A stretch of DNA of 64,000 bases from Leishmania donovani (Eukaryota > Euglenozoa > Kinetoplastea > Trypanosomatida > Trypanosomatidae), in the NCBI RefSeq assembly GCF_000227135.1, contig NC_018258.1:1436661-1500660 (forward strand), written 5' to 3'. The translations under genes were made by a program, and so were the position numbers. Every line of letters begins with the position of its first letter. Positions within the stretch are counted from its first letter, which is position 1. The notes beneath the pieces are model-generated. The model saw only the letters and a list, made by a program, of their open reading frames with translations. It was not told the origin of the DNA and did not search any database. Below are positions 10,734 through 22,007 of the stretch, piece after piece.

Positions 10734-11331
10734 GGACGGCACAGACGTTGCTATGCGTTGAGCACGCGTGAGACGAGCCGGGAAAAGGACACCGCCGAAG
10801 AAGAGTACAGGGGGGAGAGTGAACGCGAGGGAAGAGACAGAGAACGGATGGCAGCACCTCATCGGACCGTTGCTGGTTGCTAGGCAGCCGGCAGTCGACG
10901 CACGCTCTAGATGCATGATTTCTCGCAAGCGCCTGCAGCAATGGAAAAGGTTTATTGTGAGGGGTTTCCCCTACGGATCAATCTCTTCTCCGTTGCCTGA
11001 TGCACCTCTCACCCCTCTCTTTGTCCGCCCACGCGAGCACCGCCATCGCTTCAACACACCCGACAGCTGTGGCACTGAACGTCGTGTCACACGCCGCATG
11101 CATGTGGGGCGGGAGAGAGGAGCGGCACCTTTGTGTGCCTCTCTACAGCATCCATGGAAGGTCTCTCTCCCCCTGAGCGCGCAGCCAGCTAAACGCAAAC
11201 ACAATCTACCACTCAGTCTGCGATGCACCGCCTGTGCAGCTCCTCAAGCATTCCGATTAGAGACTAGTAGCCCCATGAACGAACCGCTACGTTGACTTCA
11301 AAGCCGTAGTTCCCCACCGCCTACTCTTGCT
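10734..11331. other. Intergenic region, no gene seen
   Basis: Pyrimidine-rich on the minus strand near 10780-10850, consistent with a trans-splice region for the cyclase gene. Nothing else supported. Confidence 0.4.
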
Positions 11332-11424
11332 TCAACACTGTTGCCTCCTGCGCTGCGGCTCCCTCCGAGGCGGTCGCGCGCTAGTCCCTTCGTCTGCGAA
11401 CGGATGAGAACCGGCACGCCTTTT

Positions 11425-12177
11425 AGCCCCACTGCCGCCTTTGGCACATGCGTACCCGGCAACTGAAGTTTGCGTCTCGCGAATCAGCGTACGCCTCGCG
11501 AATCGCCTCGGCGCTGCTGAGAAGCGCCGCATGAGGGTGAGTGGGGGGGGGGGGCTCGTAGGCAACGCCGCTCTTGCTCTCCAGCAGCACCACAAGCTCA
11601 TCCGCAGGGAGCCGGAGATCCGCGTGCTTGCGATGCTGCCTCATCGCCACGAAATGCTCAAGACACCCCGAAACACAGCCCGCAGAAAAAAATCGCCTGT
11701 GCTTGACGGACGCAACGCCCCAAAACAGGCTGCGTTGATGCGGAGCGAGCACAGGGAGACGCGTATAGACGGTGGATCTGGTTCTGGAACGACGGGTACT
11801 TGCAGCCGGCGATGATCGCCGGCTCCCAGTCCAGTGCGCCGTGAGACAGGGGCGACTGCCTCCGTTAGGTGTCTGCAGAGCACTCGCTTCGGGCGGCCGC
11901 GTGACATGCGCCCATGACGTGTTGATGCACACGCCGCCCGCAGACCGAGAGGAGCGTGCGACACCGCGAAGGACGGATGGCGGCCACCGTCAATTCTGCG
12001 CCAAAGTGCGCCTTCGCGGCGCCGCAGCATCATCAGAGGGAACCGCCCACTGGGCTCAAGGCCGAGCGCAGCACCGATGAACAAGCGCGGCGTCACATTA
12101 AGCGCCTCGTCCACAAGCGAGGTGGGGCACTTGTTGCACTGTCGCTGTGTGTGCTCATTCAGCTTCCCACGCGACAT
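11425..12177 (-). pseudogene. Possible decayed gene, family not recognised
   Basis: Two overlapping minus-strand frames have protein-like composition. One starts at an ATG at 12177 (MSRGKLNEHTQRQCNKCPTS, then DEALNVTPRLFIGAALGLEP). The other covers about 11930-11425 (LEHFVAMRQHRKHADLRLPA, then EAIREAYADSRDANF). They are out of frame with each other, and a poly-C run on the coding strand lies near 11542-11553. This could be a frameshifted gene remnant or chance open frames. I recognise no domain. Confidence 0.25.
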
Positions 12178-13996
12178 ACACCTTTACGGGGCTGTAGAGA
12201 ATGCTCGCCGCACATCGTTGCTGGTCCCTGGCACAGTAGCCGACAGAGGCGTCTATCACGCGCGCCTCTCTAGACGCATTCGGCTTCGCACAGCTGTGAC
12301 AGCTTCTCTGGTCAGTCCCGAAAAAAGTGTGCAGCTATAAGGCGAAAACACGACCACGGAAAACAAGGCTGGCAAGAAAAATAGAGAAGTGGCGGCCAGC
12401 GCAGTCACCCTTGGGCAGACGCAAGCTGTTCTCCGGAGTGCGGCGCCACCACCACGACACGAGGAGACGCGGGAAGGAGAGCAAAGCAATCTATGTGTGG
12501 CAATACTGCAGATGGGAAAACGGGATGGAGGGGGGGGCCGTGCTGTATACGCGTGAGCTTGTTGTGCCACAGTGCATCAGATAAACGTCTGTGGTGGGTG
12601 GGTAGTGAAGAGCACAGCTGACGGTGCCGCGCACGCGAGTGGCCGTCTCACATACGGGACGGTGTGGGGAGCCAAACGCCAACAGCACATGAGACACACC
12701 CGCAATGCAGCGTACAGTACCTTTTTTTGCTCTGCATTTGTGCCACACAATCCAAAGACAAGCCCTCCACCAGTAGTGGGGGTTTCGAGCGAGAAAAGAG
12801 GACCAAGAAAGGAACGCGAGAACGCCCAGGCACCGCTCCATCGGCATCGCCACGTTTGAGACGCTCTGAAGGTGTGCGTGCACACGCACACACACACACA
12901 CAGTGCGAGAGTGAAACAGATACCCGCAGAATGGAAAGACCAGGGTCCCTCTGCAGAGATGAGAATCGGGGCAAACAAAAAAAAAATCAAGGGAATGGCG
13001 ATGGCCCAAACAAGGTGACAAGAAACACTAAAAAAAAAACGAAACCTCCAGACAGAATGAACGACAGACATCGCTGCGTACAGAAACGCTGCTAATAAGA
13101 GGTGGGGGACCAGGAAGAGGCGGGCGGAAAGGCGGGCAAACACAAGAAAAAACGTTAGAGGGCGTCTGAATCTGTCGAGGCCACGGTGCACAAGATCCAC
13201 AGACACAGACACACCACCCATGCAGAGGCAATTACGGAAATGATCCAGCGTTATGCCTGCAGGCGCATAACAGAGAGCCCACACAAGTACACATCAGGAC
13301 ACAAACTACGGAGCGCAGAGGAGCGACGCTCAATACATGACAAGGAGTCCTCCTCCTCCCCATGGCACGCACGACGATACTTTTCAGTGCCCACATAGCA
13401 CACAAAGAAAAGCAAAGAACGCGGCGAGGACAAGTTGAAGGCGCGCACGCCTCAATGCAGCGCGCAGAGGAGGAAATTACATGCAGCGAGACAATGGAAA
13501 CGCAGCAGGAGCACAGGCGTGCCTTTTCTCGTGCGGCAGTACCAGGTGCACGCAAAGGCCCGCACACAAGCCACTTACACCCATTCAGATGCACACAAGA
13601 GCATCGAGGGCTGTTGGCAGGCACGAAAAAAAGCAAAGTCCGGATTCCCATCTCTCCTGCCAAGCCCCGCTTTTCCAGCTAGCGAGATGAAGCGCTTCGG
13701 TAGTGCTACTCACCGCCACGGCCAACACCTACACACAACACATTCAATCTGTCTTCACGTTGTTGGGGGAAAAAAGGGCGAGGGGCAGACTCCCACGCAC
13801 GAAGTCGACGTCCTCTATGATACGCGTACCCATACCTCATCAAGCCCTGAGAAACACGCGCCAACCAACACAGAGGGCAGAAGCAAAGGGCTGCTGTCGT
13901 TGTCGAGTGTCACGCACTCACCAATGAGCACGCGACGCAGAGGCTGAAGAAAACAGCAGGCACACCGCGATACTCTGATCCGACGGGCAGCGGCGC
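12178..13996. other. Long intergenic region downstream of the ZIP array
   Basis: A-rich and purine-rich on the plus strand (pyrimidine-rich in the sense of transcription), with short A-runs (near 12975 and 13030) and a CA tract near 12888-12900. Long open frames on the minus strand are rich in Leu, Phe, Cys and Val because of the pyrimidine bias, and are not convincing genes. The block 13841-13996 is shared with the 3' flank of other ZIP copies (from 17875), so it is ZIP 3' UTR. Confidence 0.5.
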
Positions 13997-15367
13997 CTAC
14001 AGCCAGTTGCCCACAAGCGCCATCAGCCCCATACCCACCCACAGAGACACAAACAGCATGATCTTCTTCACCGTGCGGTGCCCCTGCTCATCGCAGCAGT
14101 AGTGCTTCACATCGGCCACAAAGTCACCAAGCAGCAGCGTGAAGGCGAGGTACAGCAGGATGCCGCCGCACAGCGTGTCCAGTACAGCAACAACAGTGGC
14201 GAAGCANNNNNNNNNNNNNNNNNNNNNNNNNNNNNNNNNNNNNNNNNNNNNNNNNNNNNNNNNNNNNNNNNNNNNNNNNNNNNNNNNNNNNNNNNNNNNN
14301 NNNNNNNNNNNNNNNNNNNNNNNNNNNNNNNNNNNNNNNNNNNNNNNNNNNNNNNNNNNNNNNNNNNNNNNNNNNNNNNNNNNNNNNNNNNNNNNNNNNN
14401 NNNNNNNNNNNNNNNNNNNNNNNNNNNNNNNNNNNNNNNNNNNNNNNNNNNNNNNNNNNNNNNNNNNNNNNNNNNNNNNNNNNNNNNNNNNNNNNNNNNN
14501 NNNNNNNNNNNNNNNNNNNNNNNNNNNNNNNNNNNNNNNNNNNNNNNNNNNNNNNNNNNNNNNNNNNNNNNNNNNNNNNNNNNNNNNNNNNNNNNNNNNN
14601 NNNNNNNNNNNNNNNNNNNNNNNNNNNNNNNNNNNNNNNNNNNNNNNNNNNNNNNNNNNNNNNNNNNNNNNNNNNNNNNNNNNNNNNNNNNNNNNNNNNN
14701 NNNNNNNNNNNNNNNNNNNNNNNNNNNNNNNNNNNNNNNNNNNNNNNNNNNNNNNNNNNNNNNNNNNNNNNNNNNNNNNNNNNNNNNNNNNNNNNNNNNN
14801 NNNNNNNNNNNNNNNNNNNNNNNNNNNNNNNNNNNNNNNNNNNNNNNNNNNNNNNNNNNNNNNNNNNNNNNNNNNNNNNNNNNNNNNNNNNNNNNNNNNN
14901 NNNNNNNNNNNNNNNNNNNNNNNNNNNNNNNNNNNNNNNNNNNNNNNNNNNNNNNNNNNNNNNNNNNNNNNNNNNNNNNNNNNNNNNNNNNNNNNNNNNN
15001 NNNNNNAATCCTCCGAGAAAGCCTCGGCGCCCTCGAAGATCAGGTGAATCGTCGACACAGACAGCAGCACGCCCGTTGCAGCGGACTTCGCCACGGAGAA
15101 CACATACGGGTATCTCACGAGAGAAGGGATGCACTTGCCGAGAATCGGAATCGCAGTGCCGAGGAGCGACACGAAGAGAATCAGGAACAGCGCGCCGACA
15201 TGCAGGCCAAGTGAGTAGGCCCCGGTGAAGCCCCTGCACAGCGAGTGCTCTGTCTCTCCAACGTTGGCAGTGCTCGAGCCGTCGGCGTTGAGCGGCGCAG
15301 ACACACGATACCCGAGCGCCATCAGGTACCTTGTGCTCGCCTCCACGCTCAGTTTCGCCGTCTCCAT
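13997..15367 (-). CDS. LIT1: ZIP-family metal transporter, array copy A, gapped
   Basis: Both ends of a ZIP transporter are present, separated by 800 N (14207-15006). The N-terminus (MET at 15367) with the first membrane spans reads LHVGALFLILFVSLLGTAIP and AATGVLLSVSTIHLIFEGAE; the C-terminus ends GMGLMALVGNWL before TAG at 13997. In the visible parts copy A differs from the intact copy by CDEQGHRT in place of CDGQGHRT. It is the promoter-distal copy of the array. By homology it imports divalent metal, probably ferrous iron as LIT1 does, across the plasma membrane. The visible part plus gap is 72 nt longer than the intact copy, so the gap size is not exact and the gene could still be intact. 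Confidence 0.8.
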   Translation of the reverse strand: METAKLSVEASTRYLMALGYRVSAPLNADGSSTANVGETEHSLCRGFTGAYSLGLHVGALFLILFVSLLGTAIPILGKCIPSLVRYPYVFSVAKSAATGVLLSVSTIHLIFEGAEAFSEDXXXXXXXXXXXXXXXXXXXXXXXXXXXXXXXXXXXXXXXXXXXXXXXXXXXXXXXXXXXXXXXXXXXXXXXXXXXXXXXXXXXXXXXXXXXXXXXXXXXXXXXXXXXXXXXXXXXXXXXXXXXXXXXXXXXXXXXXXXXXXXXXXXXXXXXXXXXXXXXXXXXXXXXXXXXXXXXXXXXXXXXXXXXXXXXXXXXXXXXXXXXXXXXXXXXXXXXXXXXXXXXXXXXXXXXXXXXXXXXXXXXXXXXXXXXXXXXXXXXXXXXXXXXCFATVVAVLDTLCGGILLYLAFTLLLGDFVADVKHYCCDEQGHRTVKKIMLFVSLWVGMGLMALVGNWL

Positions 15368-18030
15368 GGTTGCTGAAACGGTAGCTGTGGAGGTGTGGCA
15401 CTGGAAAAAGCTGAAGCGGGCTAGAGAGGGAGGTGCGGTGAGCTAACTGAACGGCTTCGGCGGCGGGATGGATGCAAGTGTACACTACAGCGTTGGTGCG
15501 TCGGCGATGGAAAGGTAGGGTGATGATCGTGAGTGAGAGAAACAGAAAGCACCAAAGACGTATGAGACTCAGGTGATCCCAAAGCTATTACACATCATCG
15601 AAGGTGCGCACGACAAGCGTGTAACGACCTGTGCGTGGCGGCGGGTCGCTTCCGCAGCATAGCCGGCTAGCAAATCGCAAGATGGCGGCTCTTGATTGCT
15701 CTCCGTTGGCTCTCGCGCACCGCAGAGCGTTACAACGGTGTCGCAGGGTCGGCAAATCGGCATATAGAAGAGCAAAATCTGTATACTTAACGTAATATGT
15801 CATGAGTGAAACACCCATAGCAGTGGGCTCAGCACTACTCAGCAGCCTCCACGGGATGCACCGTCGGCTGCCACATCTCAAATGCCCGTCAGCACCCACA
15901 CACACATACACATACGCACGCACGCACACCTACAGAGTCGCACGGCAGCAGCACCAGTCGCGGAGAGCGCATCAGAGGTTGAGCAAAGAATAACGGTCTT
16001 GTCTTGCATTTGGGCGTGTGCCCTCAGCGTCAGCGATCCATTAGTGTCTCATCATGCCGGCTCTAGCAAACACAGATATACACATACGCACGAACGCACG
16101 CACACCTACAGAGTCGCACTTCTGCGGCGCCGCAGCGCACCAATCCTTCACAGACGCTGGACTCTTGATAGGCATGAGAGGAGTCGACAGCAACGACTAA
16201 TCAGGGAGAGAAAGGTGGAAAAGAGGTCTGAAAGTAGCGAGGGCGACGTGGAGGCGCTGTAATGTGCCATACCAAGAGAGGCACTTTATGTGCCAGGGCT
16301 CAGGAAGATGCACAGTCACCGGGCGGCTGCGCACAGTGACGGTATTCTGATAGAGATGCGCGTCTGCATATGCGCAGCAGCACCACATGGAGTAGCACAC
16401 TCTGCTTCACCGGCTTCAAGCCATGGCGAAGTCCACCAAAAGAGTGGCGTAGGCTGATCAAACCTTCGCACGGTTTTGTGTCGCTTTTTCATTGTTTGAC
16501 GCTGCCTCGAATGCCTGCATCCAAAGTCGGCCGAACGTGCGTGCTGCACGATCCGGTCCACCTTCGAAGCTGGTCTGAGGATGGGGAGGGAAATCACGAA
16601 GATGCACACAAACAGAAGTAGGCGGGGGAGGCGGGGGCAGTTGCATAGAAGGAGGTCACACCCACACACGGTACAATTGTCCGTTATGGAGACGCTCGTT
16701 TTACAGAATGCAAGCACTTCTTCGTTGCAGCCTTTTCTCTCGTATTCATCGTCCTCGTGTCCCCGCAGTGGATGGCGGCGAGCACCTCTGACACACACGC
16801 GTGGAAAGGGTGCGGAGGAAAAGACACACAAGTTGTTCATCTTTGTAGAAAAGTTGTTAGACTGAATCGAGTGACAAGAGACAAATAGGGGGAGGGTGAC
16901 ACACAATACGCGAGCGATACGGAAGGAAACAAGGGCACCACGACACAGGCTAAGAAAACGAGGGGGGAAGGCGGAGGGTAGAGGGGAACACACACGAAAC
17001 GGACGAATCGGGCAGAGACACCGTCCTTCTCTCTTCCTCACATGCGCGCATATAGAGACACACGCACACGCTAGCACACGGAGTCTAGAGCCACGTCTCT
17101 CATTTCGCTGCATCACCCAATGAAGAGAGAAGGCAAAGCAAAAGAAGAAACAACGAAACGGAGGTGGCGATTTGTTGTTGTGCCTTCGCGCACAGGCTCC
17201 CGGAGCGTCCGCGTACGTGGGTGCGGGACACGCCGTGTGTGTGTATACGCATTTCCCGTGAGTGCGTGAGTAACACACACGCACACACGCAGAATAGTGA
17301 TCGGAAACATACAACAGCGAACATCGCAGACCGCGTAGAGCATGCTGCAGGGGGCTCGGACCTCTCATGCCAAGCACATACACACCAAAAAGGGACCGGA
17401 AAACAAAAAGATTAACGGAGCACATGCGCTCTCATTGACATCGAAGACACACAATCGAATGAAAAGGCGAAAACACCTCAGCCCTTCCTCCCTCACCGCC
17501 AGCCCATGGCCCCACTACCTTTAGCACTAACGACTGCGACCTCCAGGAAATGCACGACAGGCGCACACTTGCCGGACAGCAGACTGGCAGATGTGCGTCT
17601 GTGTCGGTGCCTGCCAAGCAGAAGAGAGGAACGGGATCGAGAGCACACCAAGGACCTGCAACGGGGGAGGCAGGAAGAAGAAGAGATCGAATACGCACTT
17701 ACAGAAAAACAGGAAGAGTCAGTGAAGTGGACTGCGCATCCAAAACTGATGTTCTCTAGCTGCTGTCCCCTGAAGGGGTTGGGCTACGTAAGCTATGGGG
17801 GAGTAAGCCTTCTCCGCTTTCGGGCCTCTCGGTCACGCCAGCGGCAATGTCGTCAATCAACATCACGTCAGACACAAGCCCTGAGAAACACGCGCCAACC
17901 AACACAGAGGGCAGAAGCAAAGGGCTGCTGTCGTTGTCGAGTGTCACGCACTCACCAATGAGCACGCGACGCAGAGGCTGAAGAAAACAGCAGGCACACC
18001 GCGATACTCTGATCCGACGGGCAGCGGCGC
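15368..18030. other. Intergenic region between ZIP copies A and B
   Basis: About 2.6 kb with many CA-type short repeats. A stretch containing CACCTACAGAGTCGCAC occurs twice, near 15927 and 16104. Minus-strand open frames such as 16316-17425 are Cys-, Phe- and Leu-rich with no domain, and look like translated pyrimidine-rich UTR. The 3' end (17835-18030) matches the flank of the next copy exactly and is ZIP 3' UTR. Confidence 0.5.
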
Positions 18031-18315
18031 CTACAGCCAGTTGCCCACAAGCGCCATCAGCCCCATACCCACCCACAGAGACACAAACAGCATGATCTTC
18101 TTCACCGTGCGGTGCCCCTGCCCATCGCAGCAGTAGTGCTTCACATCGGCCACAAAGTCACCAAGCAGCAGCGTGAAGGCGAGGTACAGCAGGATGCCGC
18201 CGCACAGCGTGTCCAGTACAGCAACAACAGTGGCGAAGCCGCTGCCGGACATCGCAGACGGCGACACGGACACGGCAATCGCGGCAGCTGCCATGCCAGC
18301 TGGCGCGCTGAGGGA
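18031..18315 (-). CDS. LIT1: ZIP transporter, array copy B, 3' part only
   Basis: The last 94 codons plus stop of a ZIP transporter, cut at a 99-N gap (18316-18414). The residues match the intact copy, including LCGGILLYLAFTLLLGDF and the CDGQGHRT loop. The 481 bp 17835-18315 repeat as 18415-18895 with no difference I noticed, so this is either another array copy or a duplicated contig end. Confidence 0.75.
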   Translation of the reverse strand, partial: SLSAPAGMAAAAIAVSVSPSAMSGSGFATVVAVLDTLCGGILLYLAFTLLLGDFVADVKHYCCDGQGHRTVKKIMLFVSLWVGMGLMALVGNWL

Positions 18316-18610
18316 NNNNNNNNNNNNNNNNNNNNNNNNNNNNNNNNNNNNNNNNNNNNNNNNNNNNNNNNNNNNNNNNNNNNNNNNNNNNNNNNNNNNN
18401 NNNNNNNNNNNNNNACGCCAGCGGCAATGTCGTCAATCAACATCACGTCAGACACAAGCCCTGAGAAACACGCGCCAACCAACACAGAGGGCAGAAGCAA
18501 AGGGCTGCTGTCGTTGTCGAGTGTCACGCACTCACCAATGAGCACGCGACGCAGAGGCTGAAGAAAACAGCAGGCACACCGCGATACTCTGATCCGACGG
18601 GCAGCGGCGC

Positions 18611-19909
18611 CTACAGCCAGTTGCCCACAAGCGCCATCAGCCCCATACCCACCCACAGAGACACAAACAGCATGATCTTCTTCACCGTGCGGTGCCCCTG
18701 CCCATCGCAGCAGTAGTGCTTCACATCGGCCACAAAGTCACCAAGCAGCAGCGTGAAGGCGAGGTACAGCAGGATGCCGCCGCACAGCGTGTCCAGTACA
18801 GCAACAACAGTGGCGAAGCCGCTGCCGGACATCGCAGACGGCGACACGGACACGGCAATCGCGGCAGCTGCCATGCCAGCTGGCGCGCTGAGGGAGAACA
18901 CAAGGGCAAGAACAACATCCAGGGTGGCCGAAAACTTGGCGTCCACGAGACGCGACCCAACCGCCATGCCCTCGAACAGCTGGTGAAACACAAGCGCCAC
19001 AAGCAGCGGCTTCAGCTCACTGTCTTTCTTGAGCCCGACATCCAGGCCCACAAACACGCTGTGCAGCGTCACACCGAACTCCATGCACACGGCGGAGATC
19101 ACGCAGCGGAGGTAACCCATGTCCCGTGGTGGCGCCACTGACAGATGTTGGTGCCCGTGAGCAGCGGGCTCATCGCAGTGATGGTGTTGCACCGGGTGCT
19201 CCGGCGACAGCGCCACCAGCGGCACCTCACAATCATCCAACGCAGCGACGGGCACCGTCGTCTGTGCACCGCTCTTCAAACTCGTGCTCTTACGTTCATC
19301 GGCCAAAGGCCCATCCGCCGGTGCTAGGCCCGAGGTGACGCCGGCGTCCACATCAGGGGAGAGCCCGCAGCACTCGCCGTCGCCCTTGCTTTCCGCCTTG
19401 GCCGCCTCTGCCTCTCTCTTCAGCTTGGCCTTCATCCAGCGCTCAGCGATGTCCGCCAGCTGCATGTCCAGCGCCTGCATCAGCAGCACAGCAATCAGGG
19501 CAAGCAAGAAGTACAGCGGCCCGTAACTCTTCAGCACGGCAGGGATGCAATCCTCCGAGAAAGCCTCGGCGCCCTCGAAGATCAGGTGAATCGTCGACAC
19601 AGACAGCAGCACGCCCGTTGCAGCGGACTTCGCCACGGAGAACACATACGGGTATCTCACGAGAGAAGGGATGCACTTGCCGAGAATCGGAATCGCAGTG
19701 CCGAGGAGCGACACGAAGAGAATCAGGAACAGCGCGCCGACATGCAGGCCAAGTGAGTAGGCCCCGGTGAAGCCCCTGCACAGCGAGTGCTCTGTCTCTC
19801 CAACGTTGGCAGTGCTCGAGCCGTCGGCGTTGAGCGGCGCAGACACACGATACCCGAGCGCCATCAGGTACCTTGTGCTCGCCTCCACGCTCAGTTTCGC
19901 CGTCTCCAT
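18611..19909 (-). CDS. LIT1: ZIP-family iron transporter, intact array copy C
   Basis: A complete 432-residue ZIP transporter, start ATG at 19909. About eight membrane spans fit the family. The cytoplasmic loop after span 3 carries a His cluster (HPVQHHHCDEPAAHGHQH, about residues 236-253), a metal-binding signature. The conserved pore helices are visible as VTLHSVFVGLDVG and, further on, ALVFHQLFEGMAVGSRL, with the paired His and the HQ-FEG motif that line the transport path. Length and features agree with LIT1, the plasma-membrane ferrous iron transporter induced by iron shortage in intracellular amastigotes. Tandem copies flank it. The substrate is inferred from family knowledge, as zinc transport is also known in ZIPs. 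Confidence 0.9.
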   Translation of the reverse strand: METAKLSVEASTRYLMALGYRVSAPLNADGSSTANVGETEHSLCRGFTGAYSLGLHVGALFLILFVSLLGTAIPILGKCIPSLVRYPYVFSVAKSAATGVLLSVSTIHLIFEGAEAFSEDCIPAVLKSYGPLYFLLALIAVLLMQALDMQLADIAERWMKAKLKREAEAAKAESKGDGECCGLSPDVDAGVTSGLAPADGPLADERKSTSLKSGAQTTVPVAALDDCEVPLVALSPEHPVQHHHCDEPAAHGHQHLSVAPPRDMGYLRCVISAVCMEFGVTLHSVFVGLDVGLKKDSELKPLLVALVFHQLFEGMAVGSRLVDAKFSATLDVVLALVFSLSAPAGMAAAAIAVSVSPSAMSGSGFATVVAVLDTLCGGILLYLAFTLLLGDFVADVKHYCCDGQGHRTVKKIMLFVSLWVGMGLMALVGNWL

Positions 19910-20012
19910 GGTTNNNNNNNNNNNNNNNNNNNNNNNNNNNNNNNNNNNNNNNNNNNNNNNNNNNNNNNNNNNNNNNNNNNNNNNNNNNNNNNNNNNNNNN
20001 NNNNNNNNNNNN

Positions 20013-20345
20013 GAAGATCAGGTGAATCGTCGACACAGACAGCAGCACGCCCGTTGCAGCGGACTTCGCCACGGAGAACACATACGGGTATCTCACGAGA
20101 GAAGGGATGCACTTGCCGAGAATCGGAATCGCAGTGCCGAGGAGCGACACGAAGAGAATCAGGAACAGCGCGCCGACATGCAGGCCAAGTGAGTAGGCCC
20201 CGGTGAAGCCCCTGCACAGCGAGTGCTCTGTCTCTCCAACGTTGGCAGTGCTCGAGCCGTCGGCGTTGAGCGGCGCAGACACACGATACCCGAGCGCCAT
20301 CAGGTACCTTGTGCTCGCCTCCACGCTCAGTTTCGCCGTCTCCAT
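20013..20345 (-). CDS. LIT1: ZIP transporter, array copy D, 5' part only
   Basis: The first 111 codons, from the ATG at 20345 to a 99-N gap (19914-20012), matching the N-terminus of copy C. Transcription runs leftwards, so this is the first copy of the array to be transcribed. Its upstream sequence differs from that of copy A, so each end of the array has its own flank. The rest of the gene is missing from the assembly. Confidence 0.75.
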
Positions 20346-20388
20346 GGTTTGAGGTGGAAGGAGGGTGGTGGGCGGAAAAGTGGTGCTT

Positions 20389-20440
20389 CTGGTAAAACAA
20401 GAAAGAGGGGGATGGAGGATGAAAGGCTGCGTGCGGAAGA
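20389..20440 (-). promoter_or_regulatory. Candidate trans-splice acceptor of the ZIP array
   Basis: On the coding strand a pyrimidine-rich run (CCATCCCCCTCTTTCTTGTT) is followed by an AG at 20390-20389, about 45 nt before the ATG at 20345. This is the expected arrangement for spliced-leader addition. Inference from sequence only. Confidence 0.5.
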
Positions 20441-22007
20441 GAAGGAAAGCCGGTGATGAAGACAGAGCAACGGGGGCAGGGAGTGGGTGAATTATGAGGT
20501 AGGCGGACAAGAGTGAGGGAGAGCGTATGTGTAGGTGTGTGTGCTGTGTGGATGCAAAGAAGCGGCAGGCCAGATGGAGCAGCATAGAAAAAAATGAGGG
20601 AGCGAGAAGTGGTGGCGGTGTCGTGGAGACGGCACTGGTGGAACAGCAACAAAACATTGGCGCCACGGTCGTCCTCTCCGCGCGCACTGGATAATTATCT
20701 TTGTATGGCGATGTAGGGGAGCAGGCGGCCGCGCGAAACGACGTGTCACGTGAGTGAGCTCAGCAGTATCGTCAGCAAGACGCCCTCTTCTCAGCCGAGC
20801 TCAGCGTGCACACACCGGTGGGCAGCAGTGGCGGCGCAAGAGAACATGGAGACGAGAGCTGGCGGCAGCCGCTCACCCAGGTGTAACCGCTAAAAGTGAC
20901 CGCGTGAATTTGACGGCCAAAATGAAGTTTACGGCTCCAACGCCAGCGCTGCCGACGCATGCCCGATGGAGATATCCGGCGCAGAAGACGTGCGATGAAG
21001 ACGACCAACTCGGCTTACGCATACAAAAAGAAGCACGGTCGGGCGTTCCCGCGGCCATTTAGTCACGGATGACCACCTTGAGGTGCCCGCACGTGCGTGA
21101 CAACGAAAGTAGAAACCATCACGTGAAGGCTAACTTGGTGGAGAAAGAGGACGGACAGATGCTCCGCACACACACCAATGCACACGCTAGCCCACACATA
21201 CGTCAACAGACGTCCAGCGAAGCACTACTCCTACATGTCTACCGACTCACAAAAAGTTGAAAATCGGGAGAAAAGGAGGCGCACAGCAGTTGCCGAGGCG
21301 GTTGGGAGCGCAGGAACAACAAGAGGAAAACAGTGATCCGTGTGACCGGCAAGACACACGCACACGCGCGCGTAAAAGGAGAATGCGCAAGCGGCGATCC
21401 CGCACAGACACCAGAGGAGGAGGAGAGGAGACGAGGCAAAGAGAGAGAGACACTAAAGCTCACAAGCATACGCACGCTTGGGCACGTCACTGTGACCATT
21501 GACAACAACGCCGACGCTCAAAAATGTCCCATGCGCCCAACGACAGCGCTGCACTCACGAAAACAGGCGTGCAAGGGAGCAGTAAGCCGTTAAAATTGGC
21601 GAATCCGTCAAGCAGGCGATGTGCCGCTCAGAAACTCATACAAGATTCACCGAAGCGTTGCTTGCCTACAAGCGCGCATGCAACGCAGTCCTACACGAGC
21701 AAGCGGATGAAACCGTCAGCTAATGGTTCGCATACTGGCTCACCACGCATCGCAATCAATCGCGTTCCGCTTCTGTATGGATCGCGGCTGGCACAGAAAC
21801 AAAAAGACGGTCGTCCCCTCAGATACGCCAAGAAACGACGACAACACAGACCGAGAGGGACGCAAGTCACTCCAGGCAGCGAATGCCGCTCTGCACGCTC
21901 CTTCGTTCGCCGCATACGACGGCCGCCACGATACGCGTGCACCCCATACAGACGCTCACACGCGGACAGACTCGCAACCCACAAATGGCAAAGGTCACGC
22001 TGCCCAG
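20441..22007. other. Long intergenic region upstream of the ZIP array
   Basis: No convincing gene. Short CA and GA tracts. Frames on both strands lack family resemblance. Confidence 0.4.

Noticed and set aside
12577..13284. 235-codon minus-strand frame with membrane-like stretches
   Set aside because: Apparent membrane spans arise from T/C-rich runs; no conserved motif, and the start is not supported.
15880..16130. Repeated CA-rich units considered as a CRISPR-like array
   Set aside because: Only two copies of simple-sequence UTR repeat in a eukaryote; no regular spacers.
16316..17425. 369-codon minus-strand frame between ZIP copies
   Set aside because: Cys-, Phe- and Leu-rich composition comes from a pyrimidine-rich, CA-repeat UTR; no domain.
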